NCBI RefSeq assembly: GCF_004361735.1
Contig: NZ_SNVV01000030.1
Location: 1-55,353, forward strand
Direction of reading: 5' to 3'
Length of the DNA stretch: 55,353 nt
Source of the DNA: Azoarcus indigens
GTDB lineage: Bacteria > Pseudomonadota > Gammaproteobacteria > Burkholderiales > Rhodocyclaceae
Below the pieces are notes generated by a model, which was not told the origin of the DNA, did no database searches, and saw only the letters and a program-made list of their open reading frames with translations. This document shows positions 46,369 through 54,704 of the stretch, piece after piece. Each line of letters opens with the position of its first letter. Positions within the stretch are counted from its first letter, which is position 1. A program made the translations under genes and the position numbers.

Positions 46369-47085
46369 TCAGGAGTGAACCAAAGTGCCTTCGTCTTCGC
46401 CCATCACCACGCGTGTCAACGCGCCGGGCTTGAAGATGGAAAACACGTTGATCGGCAGTTTCTGGTCGCGGCAGAGGGCGAATGCAGTGGCATCCAGCAC
46501 CGCGAGATTGCGGCCGATGGCCTCATCGAAGCTGATGCGGTGATAGCGCTGGGCCTGCGGATCCTTCTTCGGGTCCGCGGTATAGACGCCATCCACCTTG
46601 GTCGCCTTCAGCACGATCTGGGCGCCGATCTCGGAACCGCGCAGCGCGGCAGCGGTATCGGTGGTGAAGAACGGGTTGCCGGTGCCGGCGGCGAAGATCA
46701 CCACCCGGCCTTCTTCGAGGTGACGGATCGCCCGCCCCCGGATGTAGGGCTCAACCACCTGGTCGATACGCAGCGCCGACTGCACGCGGGCTTCCAGATC
46801 GTTACGGCGCATCGCATCGGCCAGCGCCATCGCATTCATCACCGTCGCCAACATACCCATGTAGTCGGCCGTGGCGCGGTCCATACCGGAGGCTGCACCC
46901 TTCATGCCACGGAAAATGTTGCCGCCGCCGATAACCACACCCACCTGCACACCGAGGCGATTCACCTCGGTGATCTCGGCAACGATGCGGCTGACGACCT
47001 CCTCGTTGATGCCGTAGGCGTCGTCGCCCATCAGCGCTTCACCGGAGAGCTTGAGCAGGATGCGCTTGTATGCGGCGGCGGACAT
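46369..47085 (-). CDS. pyrH: UMP kinase
   Basis: Hexameric kinase (238 aa) of the amino-acid-kinase fold making UDP. Signatures: [63 protein letters not shown] and [17 protein letters not shown]. Lies 11 bp after tsf and 10 bp before frr. Confidence 0.98.
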   Translation of the reverse strand: MSAAAYKRILLKLSGEALMGDDAYGINEEVVSRIVAEITEVNRLGVQVGVVIGGGNIFRGMKGAASGMDRATADYMGMLATVMNAMALADAMRRNDLEARVQSALRIDQVVEPYIRGRAIRHLEEGRVVIFAAGTGNPFFTTDTAAALRGSEIGAQIVLKATKVDGVYTADPKKDPQAQRYHRISFDEAIGRNLAVLDATAFALCRDQKLPINVFSIFKPGALTRVVMGEDEGTLVHS

Positions 47086-47096
47086 GTAGCTGCTCC

Positions 47097-47990
47097 TTAC
47101 TTCTGGGCAGCGGCGGCCTGGGCGGCCACTTCGGCGGCGAAGTCGGTGACCTTCTTCTCGATCCCCTCGCCCACCAGATAAAGCACGAAGCTACCGACCG
47201 AAGCGTTGCGCGCCTTCAGCAGTTGCTCGATGGTCTGCTTGCCGTCCTCGGCCTTCACGAACACCTGGGCCAGCAGGGTGACTTCCTTCAGGAACTTCTG
47301 CACGGTGCCGTCGGCGATCTTCTCCAGCATGGCTTCGGGCTTGTTGTCGGCGCGAGCCTTCTCGATCGCCACGCGGCGCTCGGTGTCGATCAGATCCTGC
47401 GACACACCGGAGGCATCCAGCGCCTTCGGCTTGGACGCGGCGATGTGCATCGCGATGTCCTTGCCCAGTTGCTCGTCACCGCCGACCAGGTCCAGCAGCA
47501 CGCCAACCTTGGCGCCACCGTGGATGTAGCTGTACAGCTGACCCTTGGCCTCGATGCGGGCAAAGCGGCGCAGGGACATGTTCTCGCCGATCTTGCCGAC
47601 CAGCGCGGCGCGGGTCGATTCGATGGTGCCTTCACCGAAGGGCAGCGCGGACAGCGCAGCCACATCGGCCGGGCTCTGGCTGACGACCAGGTCGGCAGCG
47701 CCCTTGACCAGCGCGAGGAAGTCGTCGTTCTTGGCCACGAAGTCGGTTTCGCAGTTGACTTCGATGATGGCGCCTTGCTTGCCATCGGCGGACACGCTGA
47801 CAGCCACGATGCCTTCAGCGGCAACGCGGGCCGCCGCCTTGGAAGCCTTGTTGCCCAGCTTGACGCGCAGGATCTCTTCGGCCTTGGCCATGTCGCCGGC
47901 AGCTTCGGCAAGGGCCTTCTTGCATTCCATCATCGGCGCGTCGGTCTTCTCGCGCAGTTCCTTGACCATGCTTGCGGTGATTTCCGCCAT
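47097..47990 (-). CDS. tsf: Translation elongation factor Ts
   Basis: Nucleotide-exchange factor for EF-Tu (297 aa). The N-terminal UBA-like domain and signature [15 protein letters not shown] are clear, followed by the core [10 protein letters not shown]-like segment ([15 protein letters not shown]). The ATG at 47990 has AGGAG 5 bp upstream; an in-frame GTG/ATG lead to 48014 is rejected. It is 84 bp after rpsB; two hairpins lie in that gap. Confidence 0.97.
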   Translation of the reverse strand: MAEITASMVKELREKTDAPMMECKKALAEAAGDMAKAEEILRVKLGNKASKAAARVAAEGIVAVSVSADGKQGAIIEVNCETDFVAKNDDFLALVKGAADLVVSQSPADVAALSALPFGEGTIESTRAALVGKIGENMSLRRFARIEAKGQLYSYIHGGAKVGVLLDLVGGDEQLGKDIAMHIAASKPKALDASGVSQDLIDTERRVAIEKARADNKPEAMLEKIADGTVQKFLKEVTLLAQVFVKAEDGKQTIEQLLKARNASVGSFVLYLVGEGIEKKVTDFAAEVAAQAAAAQK

Positions 47991-48016
47991 GCTAACTCCT
48001 GGGATCTCAGTCAAAT

Positions 48017-48070
48017 CCGGCGGCTCCTGGCCGCCGGTATTCGGTTTTCTATCGGGAAGGAAAACCTTCC
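48017..48070 (-). promoter_or_regulatory. Two hairpins in the rpsB-tsf gap (candidate attenuator)
   Basis: A perfect 8-bp stem CCGGCGGC/GCCGCCGG with a 5-nt loop (48017-48037) and a second 6-bp stem GGAAGG/CCTTCC with an AAAA loop (48055-48070, TTTT on minus). A partial terminator or processing site between rpsB and tsf would set S2:EF-Ts ratios. No long T-run follows the stronger stem. Confidence 0.5.
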
Positions 48071-48074
48071 GGAA

Positions 48075-48833
48075 TCAGGCTTGCTGTTCCTGGGTGCCGT
48101 CTTCTTCGACTTCGACGAATTCGTCGGTGCCGGCGGCCACGATCTCCTGCAGCACCTGGCTGCGGCCTTCCAGAACGGCATCGGCCACGCCACGGGCATA
48201 CAGGCGGATGGCGCGGGAGGAGTCGTCGTTACCCGGGATCACATAATCGATGCCTTCGGGGGAGTGGTTGGTATCCACCACGGCCACGACCGGGATGCCC
48301 AGCTTCTGGGCTTCGGTGACGGCGATCTTGTGGTAGCCGACGTCGATGATGAACAGCGCGTCCGGCAGGCCGCCCATATCCTTGATGCCGCCGATGCTCT
48401 TCTGCAGCTTCTCGAGCTCGCGGGTCACGGTCAGCGCTTCGCGCTTGGACAGGCGCTCGATGGAGCCGTCTTCGATCATCGCCTCGATTTCCTTCAGGCG
48501 CTTGATGGACTGCTTGACCGTCTTGAAGTTGGTCAGCATGCCGCCCAGCCAGCGCTCATCCACGAAGGGCATGCCGGCGCGGCGGGCTTCTTCGGCGATG
48601 ATCTCGCGAGCCTGGCGCTTGGTGCTAACAAACAGGATGGTGCCGCGATTGGAAGCGAGCTTGCGCACGAAGCTCATCGCTTCGTTGTACTTCACCATCG
48701 TCTTTTCAAGGTTGACGATGTGGATCTTGTTGCGCTGGCCGAAGATGTACGGGGCCATGCGCGGATTCCAGAAACGGGTCTGGTGGCCGAAATGGACGCC
48801 CGCTTCGAGCATCTGACGCATCGTGACAGTCAT
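48075..48833 (-). CDS. rpsB: 30S ribosomal protein S2
   Basis: Structural 30S protein (252 aa). Signatures: [22 protein letters not shown] near the N-terminus, [15 protein letters not shown], and [19 protein letters not shown] with [19 protein letters not shown]. The ATG at 48833 has GGAG upstream; a longer frame to 49043 reads through the leader and is rejected. The C-terminus is acidic ([12 protein letters not shown]). It is the first gene of the 17-gene minus-strand array, preceded by a long leader. Confidence 0.98.
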   Translation of the reverse strand: MTVTMRQMLEAGVHFGHQTRFWNPRMAPYIFGQRNKIHIVNLEKTMVKYNEAMSFVRKLASNRGTILFVSTKRQAREIIAEEARRAGMPFVDERWLGGMLTNFKTVKQSIKRLKEIEAMIEDGSIERLSKREALTVTRELEKLQKSIGGIKDMGGLPDALFIIDVGYHKIAVTEAQKLGIPVVAVVDTNHSPEGIDYVIPGNDDSSRAIRLYARGVADAVLEGRSQVLQEIVAAGTDEFVEVEEDGTQEQQA

Positions 48834-49159
48834 TGTATTACTCCGAATTGAAGGTTGAGCCTCCGCCCCCGGGGCACCACCGAAAGGAACTTCCATTGAG
48901 AGGAAAGCTCTCCACCGACTGGCACCACTCACCGGGAAAGGGGCACCGGAACCCCGGAGCCCGACTCTTTCCCGGACCTTCCCGCCGCTTGCGATGAAGC
49001 AGCAGCCAGGAGGCGTGTGGATTTTGTCCGCCAATGCAGACAAGCCCGCGATGATATCACCGCCACATGACGCTTCTCAAGGCCGAAACCGTTACCAGGT
49101 TTGCCCGGCCGGGGCGCATGCGCTAGCCTTGATGCCTTTTTCGAACCCCGATCCCGCCC
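48834..49159 (-). promoter_or_regulatory. rpsB promoter and about 210-nt untranslated leader
   Basis: On minus, TTGAGA (49075-49080) and TATCAT (49051-49056) are 18 bp apart, so the start is near 49044 and the rpsB leader is about 210 nt. Long structured leaders upstream of rpsB mediate S2 autoregulation in other bacteria; whether this one does is an inference. The part between 49081 and 49159 must also hold the map promoter, for which only weak boxes are seen. No gene is present in this 326-bp gap. Confidence 0.55.
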
Positions 49160-49978
49160 ATGAGCATCGTCATCAAGACCCCGGAAGAAATCGAGAAAAT
49201 GCGCGTGGCCTGCCGCCTCGCCGCCGAGGTGCTGGACTATATCGAGCCCTTCGTGAAACCGGGCGTGACGACAGGCGAGCTCGACCGGCTCTGCCATGAA
49301 TATATGGTGCAGGTGCAAGGTACCGTGCCGGCGCCGCTCAATTACGCGCCGCCGGGCTACACGCCCTACCCCAAGGCCATCTGCAGCTCGGTCAATCACC
49401 AGGTCTGTCATGGCGTTCCGGGGGACAAGGCGCTTAAGAAGGGCGACATCGTCAATCTGGACATCACCGTGATCACGCCGGACGGCTTCCACGGCGACAC
49501 CAGCCGCATGTTCATCGTCGGCGGCGAAGCCAGCATCCTGGCGAAGCGCCTATGCCAGGTCACATATGAATGCATGTGGCTGGGAATCGCGGCAGTCCGC
49601 CCTGGCGGCCGACTGGGCGACATCGGCGCTGCCATCCAGAAACATGCGGAAGGCAATGGCTTCTCGGTAGTGCGCGAGTTCTGCGGCCACGGCCTCGGCC
49701 GCAAGTTCCACGAAGAGCCGCAAGTGCTGCACTGCGGCAAGGCAGGCACTGGTGTCGAACTGCTGCCCGGCATGATCTTCACCATCGAGCCGATGATCAA
49801 CGCCGGCAAGGCCGCCATCTCCGAACTGCCGGACGGCTGGACCATCGTGACCAAAGACCGCAGCCTCTCGGCCCAGTGGGAGCATGCAGTGCTCGTCACG
49901 GACAGTGGCGCGGAAGTTCTGACCGTCTCCGCGAAATGCCCGCCACCGCCGGCCCTAGTCGCCGCAAGCTTCGCCTGA
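49160..49978 (+). CDS. map: Methionine aminopeptidase, type I
   Basis: Removes initiator methionine (272 aa, two-metal pita-bread fold). Metal ligands are in NLDITVITPDGFHGDTSRMF (two Asp), GHGLGRKFHEEP (His), FTIEPMIN (Glu) and QWEHAVLV (Glu). The N-terminus MSIVIKTPEEIEKMRVACRL matches type Ia. It is divergent from rpsB, a frequent arrangement, and is followed by glnD after 11 bp. Confidence 0.97.
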   Translation: MSIVIKTPEEIEKMRVACRLAAEVLDYIEPFVKPGVTTGELDRLCHEYMVQVQGTVPAPLNYAPPGYTPYPKAICSSVNHQVCHGVPGDKALKKGDIVNLDITVITPDGFHGDTSRMFIVGGEASILAKRLCQVTYECMWLGIAAVRPGGRLGDIGAAIQKHAEGNGFSVVREFCGHGLGRKFHEEPQVLHCGKAGTGVELLPGMIFTIEPMINAGKAAISELPDGWTIVTKDRSLSAQWEHAVLVTDSGAEVLTVSAKCPPPPALVAASFA

Positions 49979-49989
49979 GGGAGCGCACC

Positions 49990-52575
49990 ATGACCTCCTC
50001 CCCGATTTCCACCGATGCCCTGCAGGACGCGATCGGCGAGGAGCGCAAGCGCCTCAACGAAGGCTCGCTCGCCCTGCGCCAGGCCTATGAGGCGCACCCG
50101 CTGACTTCCGGCGTGCTAAAGGGCCGTGCCCGGCTTGTGGATGGCGTCATTCAGCGCCTGTGGAACGCCTGTGGCATGCCGCCGGAGGCGGCACTCGTCG
50201 CCGTCGGCGGCTATGGCCGGGGCGAGCTCTACCCCTGCTCCGATGTAGACATCCTCATCCTGCTGGCGGACCAGCCCGATGGCAGCCTGCAGTCCCGACT
50301 CTCCACCCTGGTCGGTGCCCTGTGGGACGTTGGCCTGGAAATCGGCCACAGCGTGCGTACGGTGGAAGAATGCCTGGACGCCTCCGCCAGCGACATCACC
50401 GTGCAGACCAACCTGCTGGAGGCCCGCCTGCTGACCGGCAATGCCGGACTGTTCGACGACTTCGCGCGCCACTACCGCGAGATGCTGGACGTGCGCACCT
50501 TTTTCAAGGCCAAGCAACTGGAGCAAGAGCAACGCTACACCCGCTACAACGACACGCCCTACTCGCTGGAGCCCAACTGCAAGGAAAGCCCGGGCGGCCT
50601 GCGCGACCTGCAGATGCTGGGCTGGATCTCCCGTGCCGCCGGCCTGGGGCGCAACTGGCGGGAGCTCGCCCGCCGCCGCCTCCTCACTGGCGAGGAAGCC
50701 TCGGATCTGCGCAGTGTGGAGCGCTTCCTCCAGCACGTGCGCATCCGCCTGCATTACCTCACCGGCCGCTCCGAAGACCGCCTGCTTTTCGACCACCAGG
50801 AAAAGCTCGCCCGCATCATGGGGATAGAGGCCACCGCCGCCAAGCGCGCGTCCGAAGTCTTCATGCAGCGCTATTACCTGACGGCGAAGAAAGTCACCCA
50901 GATCAACACCATCCTGCTGCAGAACTACGGCACCGAGATCTTCCCGGACCGCGGGGGCCCGGCCATCACCATCAACGCCCGCTTCCAGGCAGTGCGCGAA
51001 CTGCTGGACATCCGCAGCGAACAGATTTTCGAGCGCCACCCCTCCGCCCTGCTCGAGTGCTTCCTGCTGCTGCAACGGCATAGCGAACTGAAGGGCATGA
51101 CCGCTCGCACCCTGCGCGCCGTCTGGCTCAACCGTAACCGCATCAACGCCGCCTTCCGCGCCGACCCTGCGAATCGCGCCCTCTTCCTTCAGATACTTCA
51201 ACAGAAGCGCGGCATCGTTCATGAATTCCGGCGGATGAATCAATACGGCATCCTGTCGCGCTACCTGCCACCCTGGCGCAAGATTCTGTGCCAGATGCAG
51301 CACGATCTGTTCCACGTCTACACCGTCGACCAGCACATCCTGATGGTGCTGCGCAATGTGCGCCGCTTCACCATGAGCGAGCATGCGCACGAATACCCGC
51401 TGATGACGCGCCTCATCCTCGGCTTCGAACGCAACTGGCTGCTCTACGTCGCCGCCCTCTTCCACGACATCGCCAAGGGCCGCGGTGGCGATCACTCCAA
51501 GCTCGGCATGGAGGACGCCCGCGAATTCTGCGAAGACCATGGCTTGTCCACGGAAGACACCGAACTGGTGGTGTGGCTGGTCGAGCACCACCTCACCATG
51601 TCCCAGTATGCGCAAAAGGAAGACACTTCCGACCCGGAAGTCATCCGCCGCTTCGCCGACATCGTCGCCAATGAACGCCGCCTCACCGCGCTCTACCTGC
51701 TCACTCACGCCGACATCCGCGGCACCAGCCCCAAAGTGTGGAACGGCTGGAAGGGCAAGCTGCTGGAGGATCTGTTCTTCTCCACCCAGCGGCTGCTGCG
51801 TGGCGCCACGCCGCAACAGGCCCTCGGCCTGGACGACCGCCAGGAGGACGCGCGCCGCCTGCTGCGCTACCACGGCTTGCGCTCCGGCGTGGAGGAAGCG
51901 CTGTGGGCGCAGTTGGACGCGGTGTACTTCATGCGTCACTCGGCCGAGGAAATCGCCTGGCACACCCGGCTGCTCTACTTCCGCCCGGAAGCTGACGATC
52001 CGGTGGTAAAGGCGAGGGTCTCCGACGAAGAGCACGGCGTGCAGGTGATGGTGTTCACCCGCGACCAGAAAGATCTCTTCGTCCGTCTCACCGGCTTCTT
52101 CGGCCGCATGGGCTTCACCATCCTGGACGCCAAGGTGCATACCACCCGGCACGGCTACGCCCTGGATAGCTTCATCCTGCAGGACCCTGGCCAGGCCGCG
52201 CCCTACCGCGACATCGTGTCGCTGATCGAGCACGACCTCACCGAGCGTCTGCGCAAGCCGCTCGCACCGGAGCGCCCTTCCTCCGGCCGGCTGTCACGGC
52301 AGGTCAAGCACTTCCCGATTACACCCACGGTCAGCATCCGCCCGGACGACGCCGGCAAGCACTACATCCTGTCCCTGATGGCCGCGGACCGCCCCGGTCT
52401 GCTGTTCGACGTCGCTGAGGTGCTAGCCAACTACGGCATCAGCCTGCAGACAGCCAAGATCGCGACCCTGGGCGAACGAGTGGAGGATACCTTCCTCATG
52501 TCCGGCGCCGGCCTTTCCCAGGATGCGCAGGTGGTACGCATAGAGCGCGACCTGCTGGAGCGGCTGCAGGTCTGA
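49990..52575 (+). CDS. glnD: Bifunctional uridylyltransferase/uridylyl-removing enzyme GlnD
   Basis: Glutamine sensor (861 aa) that uridylylates PII proteins when glutamine is low and deuridylylates them when it is high; it controls nitrogen metabolism and, in diazotrophs, nitrogenase. Nucleotidyltransferase motif GGYGRGELYPCSDVDILI (about 73-90, with D85 and D87); HD domain with LFHDIAKGRGGDHS (about 490-505); two C-terminal ACT domains (about 690-770 and 790-861). The ATG at 49990 has GAGGGAG upstream; the longer in-frame opening lies in map. Cotranscribed with map, and 21 bp from the convergent XRE gene. Confidence 0.97.
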   Translation: MTSSPISTDALQDAIGEERKRLNEGSLALRQAYEAHPLTSGVLKGRARLVDGVIQRLWNACGMPPEAALVAVGGYGRGELYPCSDVDILILLADQPDGSLQSRLSTLVGALWDVGLEIGHSVRTVEECLDASASDITVQTNLLEARLLTGNAGLFDDFARHYREMLDVRTFFKAKQLEQEQRYTRYNDTPYSLEPNCKESPGGLRDLQMLGWISRAAGLGRNWRELARRRLLTGEEASDLRSVERFLQHVRIRLHYLTGRSEDRLLFDHQEKLARIMGIEATAAKRASEVFMQRYYLTAKKVTQINTILLQNYGTEIFPDRGGPAITINARFQAVRELLDIRSEQIFERHPSALLECFLLLQRHSELKGMTARTLRAVWLNRNRINAAFRADPANRALFLQILQQKRGIVHEFRRMNQYGILSRYLPPWRKILCQMQHDLFHVYTVDQHILMVLRNVRRFTMSEHAHEYPLMTRLILGFERNWLLYVAALFHDIAKGRGGDHSKLGMEDAREFCEDHGLSTEDTELVVWLVEHHLTMSQYAQKEDTSDPEVIRRFADIVANERRLTALYLLTHADIRGTSPKVWNGWKGKLLEDLFFSTQRLLRGATPQQALGLDDRQEDARRLLRYHGLRSGVEEALWAQLDAVYFMRHSAEEIAWHTRLLYFRPEADDPVVKARVSDEEHGVQVMVFTRDQKDLFVRLTGFFGRMGFTILDAKVHTTRHGYALDSFILQDPGQAAPYRDIVSLIEHDLTERLRKPLAPERPSSGRLSRQVKHFPITPTVSIRPDDAGKHYILSLMAADRPGLLFDVAEVLANYGISLQTAKIATLGERVEDTFLMSGAGLSQDAQVVRIERDLLERLQV

Positions 52576-52596
52576 GGCGGCGACAAGTCCCCTGCG

Positions 52597-53316
52597 CTAA
52601 TCCTCCCAGGGAGGGAACTGGAACACGAAGTGCTCCCCGCGCCGCCTCTCCAGCAGTTCGACCAGTATCTCCGGAGAGAGGGCGCGACCATCTATCACCA
52701 GCACCCCTTCGCCGACGTAACCCACCAAGGTGTCGGTGAGCATATGCAGGGAGGCGTCCGGCGCAAGCGCCAGATAGCGGCGTGAAATTCCCTTCTGGAT
52801 CTTGCGTCTGAGGCGCAATAGCGCCTCCACCTCATTGCAGCCGCTTGCGGCAAAGCAATACCCCCCCTTCTCGTCCAGCGGCCGCCTTTCGCGGGCCAGC
52901 ATCCAGACTGGAGAAGAGCCCCCGGCCACGAGTTCGATCACGAATTCGCGCTCCTTGCCGAGACAATCCAGAAAACGCTCTATCGCGGGGAGGAGCACCG
53001 CTTCCAGGCCCATCCCATTCAGCGCCAGCCCCGGCAGCTTTGTCTCCACCTCGGCCGCCCGACCATCACAGCCCGTCGCCAGCCAGTCGAGGCTCACCCC
53101 GGCTGCCTTCGCAATCATGACCAGATGGCGCATACCCGGCGCCTTCTCCCCCTTCAGATACGCACTGAGAAGACCATCGGAAAAACCGCAACGACGAGCG
53201 AAGGAGCGCTTGCTTTCATCGCCTATGGTTTTGAGCAAGCGCTCCCCGAAAGCCCGAATCGTGTCCTCAGCACCTTCCGCCTTGGCAACAACCTCTCCCG
53301 CCTTCTTACTAGTCAT
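52597..53316 (-). CDS. XRE-family transcriptional regulator
   Basis: 239-aa DNA-binding protein. The helix-turn-helix lies at about 37-82 (SKRSFARRCGFSDGLLSAYLKG, MIAKAAGVSLDWLATG), as in CI/XRE repressors with a downstream SLDWLATG turn. The rest has no recognised domain: no serine-lysine protease (S24) motif is seen, and the mid-region is helical with a short cysteine-containing stretch (GGYCFAASGCNE). The ATG at 53316 is preferred to a TTG at 53322. Neither has a Shine-Dalgarno sequence, and a GATAAT box directly upstream could give a leaderless message. The target is unknown; the AT-rich gap to the next regulator gene is a candidate. Confidence 0.72.
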   Translation of the reverse strand: MTSKKAGEVVAKAEGAEDTIRAFGERLLKTIGDESKRSFARRCGFSDGLLSAYLKGEKAPGMRHLVMIAKAAGVSLDWLATGCDGRAAEVETKLPGLALNGMGLEAVLLPAIERFLDCLGKEREFVIELVAGGSSPVWMLARERRPLDEKGGYCFAASGCNEVEALLRLRRKIQKGISRRYLALAPDASLHMLTDTLVGYVGEGVLVIDGRALSPEILVELLERRRGEHFVFQFPPWED

Positions 53317-53391
53317 TCGCAATTATCATCAATTAACCACAGGACATAACCGAGATCCGGGCACCTGATCCCAGAGGCGCTCTCTAAAAAG

Positions 53392-53419
53392 TTGACAGTC
53401 CACTCTTTAGGTTTATACT
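53392..53419 (+). promoter_or_regulatory. Near-consensus sigma-70 promoter
   Basis: TTGACA (53392-53397) and TATACT (53414-53419) are 16 bp apart, the best sigma-70 match in the window. The start would be near 53426, 283 nt before the LuxR-type gene. Confidence 0.7.
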
Positions 53420-53425
53420 TTCGTC

Positions 53426-53478
53426 TTAAATCCACGCATGAAGCGCTATCTCCGGGGATACCTGGATGTCTTTTTTTT
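53426..53478 (+). ncRNA. Candidate small RNA or attenuated leader
   Basis: A transcript from the 53392 promoter would run about 50 nt to a T8 tract (53471-53478). Before it, TATCT and GGATA can pair around CCGG, and ATCCA can pair with TGGAT to give a longer stem. The combination of strong promoter, fold and T8 fits a small RNA or a leader that terminates before the response-regulator gene. No family was recognised. Confidence 0.35.
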
Positions 53479-53708
53479 ATTCTGTTTCGACAAGAGAAGA
53501 GCATTTTCGAGCAGTCGGAACATGTGAATGCGTTTGCGGCCCCCGAGCGGGCTGAATCGGCACTCTGCTGGAAGTAACAGCGGCCATCCAGCCTTAAGCG
53601 GAAGCCCGGCACTTTCCCGCAGACCGCCCACTGCTCGAGCAGACAGGCGGCCTACCCCCGCAAGATCGCGCCCAGCGATCGTGCTATAGCCGTCTTCCCC
53701 AAGCGGTC

Positions 53709-54440
53709 ATGAAAAACCAGACATCGCGCGACAGCACCATGCTCCCGGCATCTCCGCCCCAAGCGCCCCGGTTGCCGAGGCATGGCACCCAGATCGAAGC
53801 GGCGCCCTCTTTCATCCGCGTTCTCACCGCAGACAGTCACACGATCTTTCGCGCTGCCTTGCGCGCGCTGTTCGATACCACACCAGACATGGCGATCGTG
53901 GGCGAGGCCGGCAACGGCAGCGAAGCCCTGAAGCACGCGCGCTCCACTGCTGCGGAAGTGATGCTTCTCGCCACTTCGCTCCCCGACACCCCGAGCGCCG
54001 ACCTGCTGCACCAGCTCGGGCGCCACTGCCCCGGGTTGCCCTGCGTGGTGCTTTGCCAGAACTGCGAACCCGGAACCGTGATGCGTGCGCTCAAGGCCGG
54101 CGCCTACGGCTATGTGAGCAAGGAGGCCGATCCCCAAGTGCTGTTCACCGCGATACGCAAAGCGGCGACAGGCCGTCGCTATATCGACCCCGCCCTGCTC
54201 GACACCCTACGCTTCGACGAGAAAGGCGAAGCGCACGACCCGGAACAACTCCTCTCCCGACGTGAATACCAAGTCCTGAAACTGTTTGCCGAAGGGCACT
54301 CTCCGACCCGGATTGCAGGCCTTCTGAACCTCAGCGTCAAGACCGTCAGCACGCACAAGACGCGGGTCCTGCAGAAGACCGGCCTTAGCACCACTGCGGA
54401 TCTGGTTCGCTACGCCTTCCGCCATAAGCTCGTCGCCTGA
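53709..54440 (+). CDS. LuxR/NarL-type regulator with degenerate receiver
   Basis: 243-aa protein with a receiver-like domain (about 36-150) and a LuxR-type helix-turn-helix (about 178-238, LSRREYQVLKLFAEGHSPTRIAGLLNLSVKTVSTHK). In NarL-type receivers the phosphoacceptor Asp stands where this protein has A88 (VMLLATSLP); the acidic pair is reduced to one Asp (TADSHTIF, D42), while the Lys (K138 in GYVSKEAD) is kept. Phosphorylation by a kinase is therefore unlikely and control may be by ligand, partner or expression. A 35-residue N-terminal extension is rich in Pro and Ser. An in-frame ATG at residue 11 is an alternative start. No kinase gene is adjacent. Confidence 0.85.
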   Translation: MKNQTSRDSTMLPASPPQAPRLPRHGTQIEAAPSFIRVLTADSHTIFRAALRALFDTTPDMAIVGEAGNGSEALKHARSTAAEVMLLATSLPDTPSADLLHQLGRHCPGLPCVVLCQNCEPGTVMRALKAGAYGYVSKEADPQVLFTAIRKAATGRRYIDPALLDTLRFDEKGEAHDPEQLLSRREYQVLKLFAEGHSPTRIAGLLNLSVKTVSTHKTRVLQKTGLSTTADLVRYAFRHKLVA

Positions 54441-54704
54441 TACCCACCCCCTTGCAGCTTCGCTAGCGTCACTTTAGATGCTATCTAGGATACGCCCTCT
54501 ATTGCGGCCATGTATCTCCTTTGGCCTATCCAGATTACTCTCTTTAGGAAATTTCCCACGCTCAATAAAGAAAATTCTTCGCGCATAAACAGAGAACTCC
54601 TATATACCGGATGACTTGGGAATTCCCATAATCAGGGCAAGTCCTGATTTACGTTTTCTCACAAATTCTGATTCACGGCGTCCCCCTAAAGCACGAGAAA
54701 TCAT
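54441..54704. other. AT-rich gap with palindromes before the chemoreceptor gene
   Basis: 264 bp without a gene. Visible signals: GGAAATTTCC (54547-54556) and GGGAATTCCC (54618-54627), two related perfect 10-bp palindromes; an AATCAGG/CCTGATT hairpin (54630-54649); and a sigma-28-like site (54562-54588). Base composition is much lower in GC than the flanking genes. Confidence 0.5.
54562..54588 (+). promoter_or_regulatory. Possible sigma-28 (FliA) promoter of the chemoreceptor gene
   Basis: TCAA-N15-GCGCATAA resembles FliA promoters (TAAA or TCAA, N15, GCCGATAA) with 6 of 8 matches in the -10 part. The leader would be about 105 nt. Chemoreceptor genes are often FliA-dependent. Confidence 0.35.

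Larger units (their letters stand above)
53323..53708. other. AT-rich regulatory gap between divergent regulator genes
   Basis: 386 bp without a convincing gene. It holds a near-consensus promoter (53392-53419), a possible short transcript (see next entries), and an AATTATCATCAATT pseudo-palindrome around 53320-53335 next to the XRE start that could be an autoregulatory operator. A 30-codon open frame from ATG 53438 has no Shine-Dalgarno sequence and is probably not translated. Confidence 0.5.

Noticed and set aside
47070-48851. 593-codon open frame on plus across tsf and rpsB
   Set aside because: Antisense to two unmistakable essential genes; composition is typical of a shadow frame.
53392-53577. 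61-codon open frame upstream of the LuxR-type gene
   Set aside because: It overlaps the promoter itself and has no ribosome-binding site or family resemblance.
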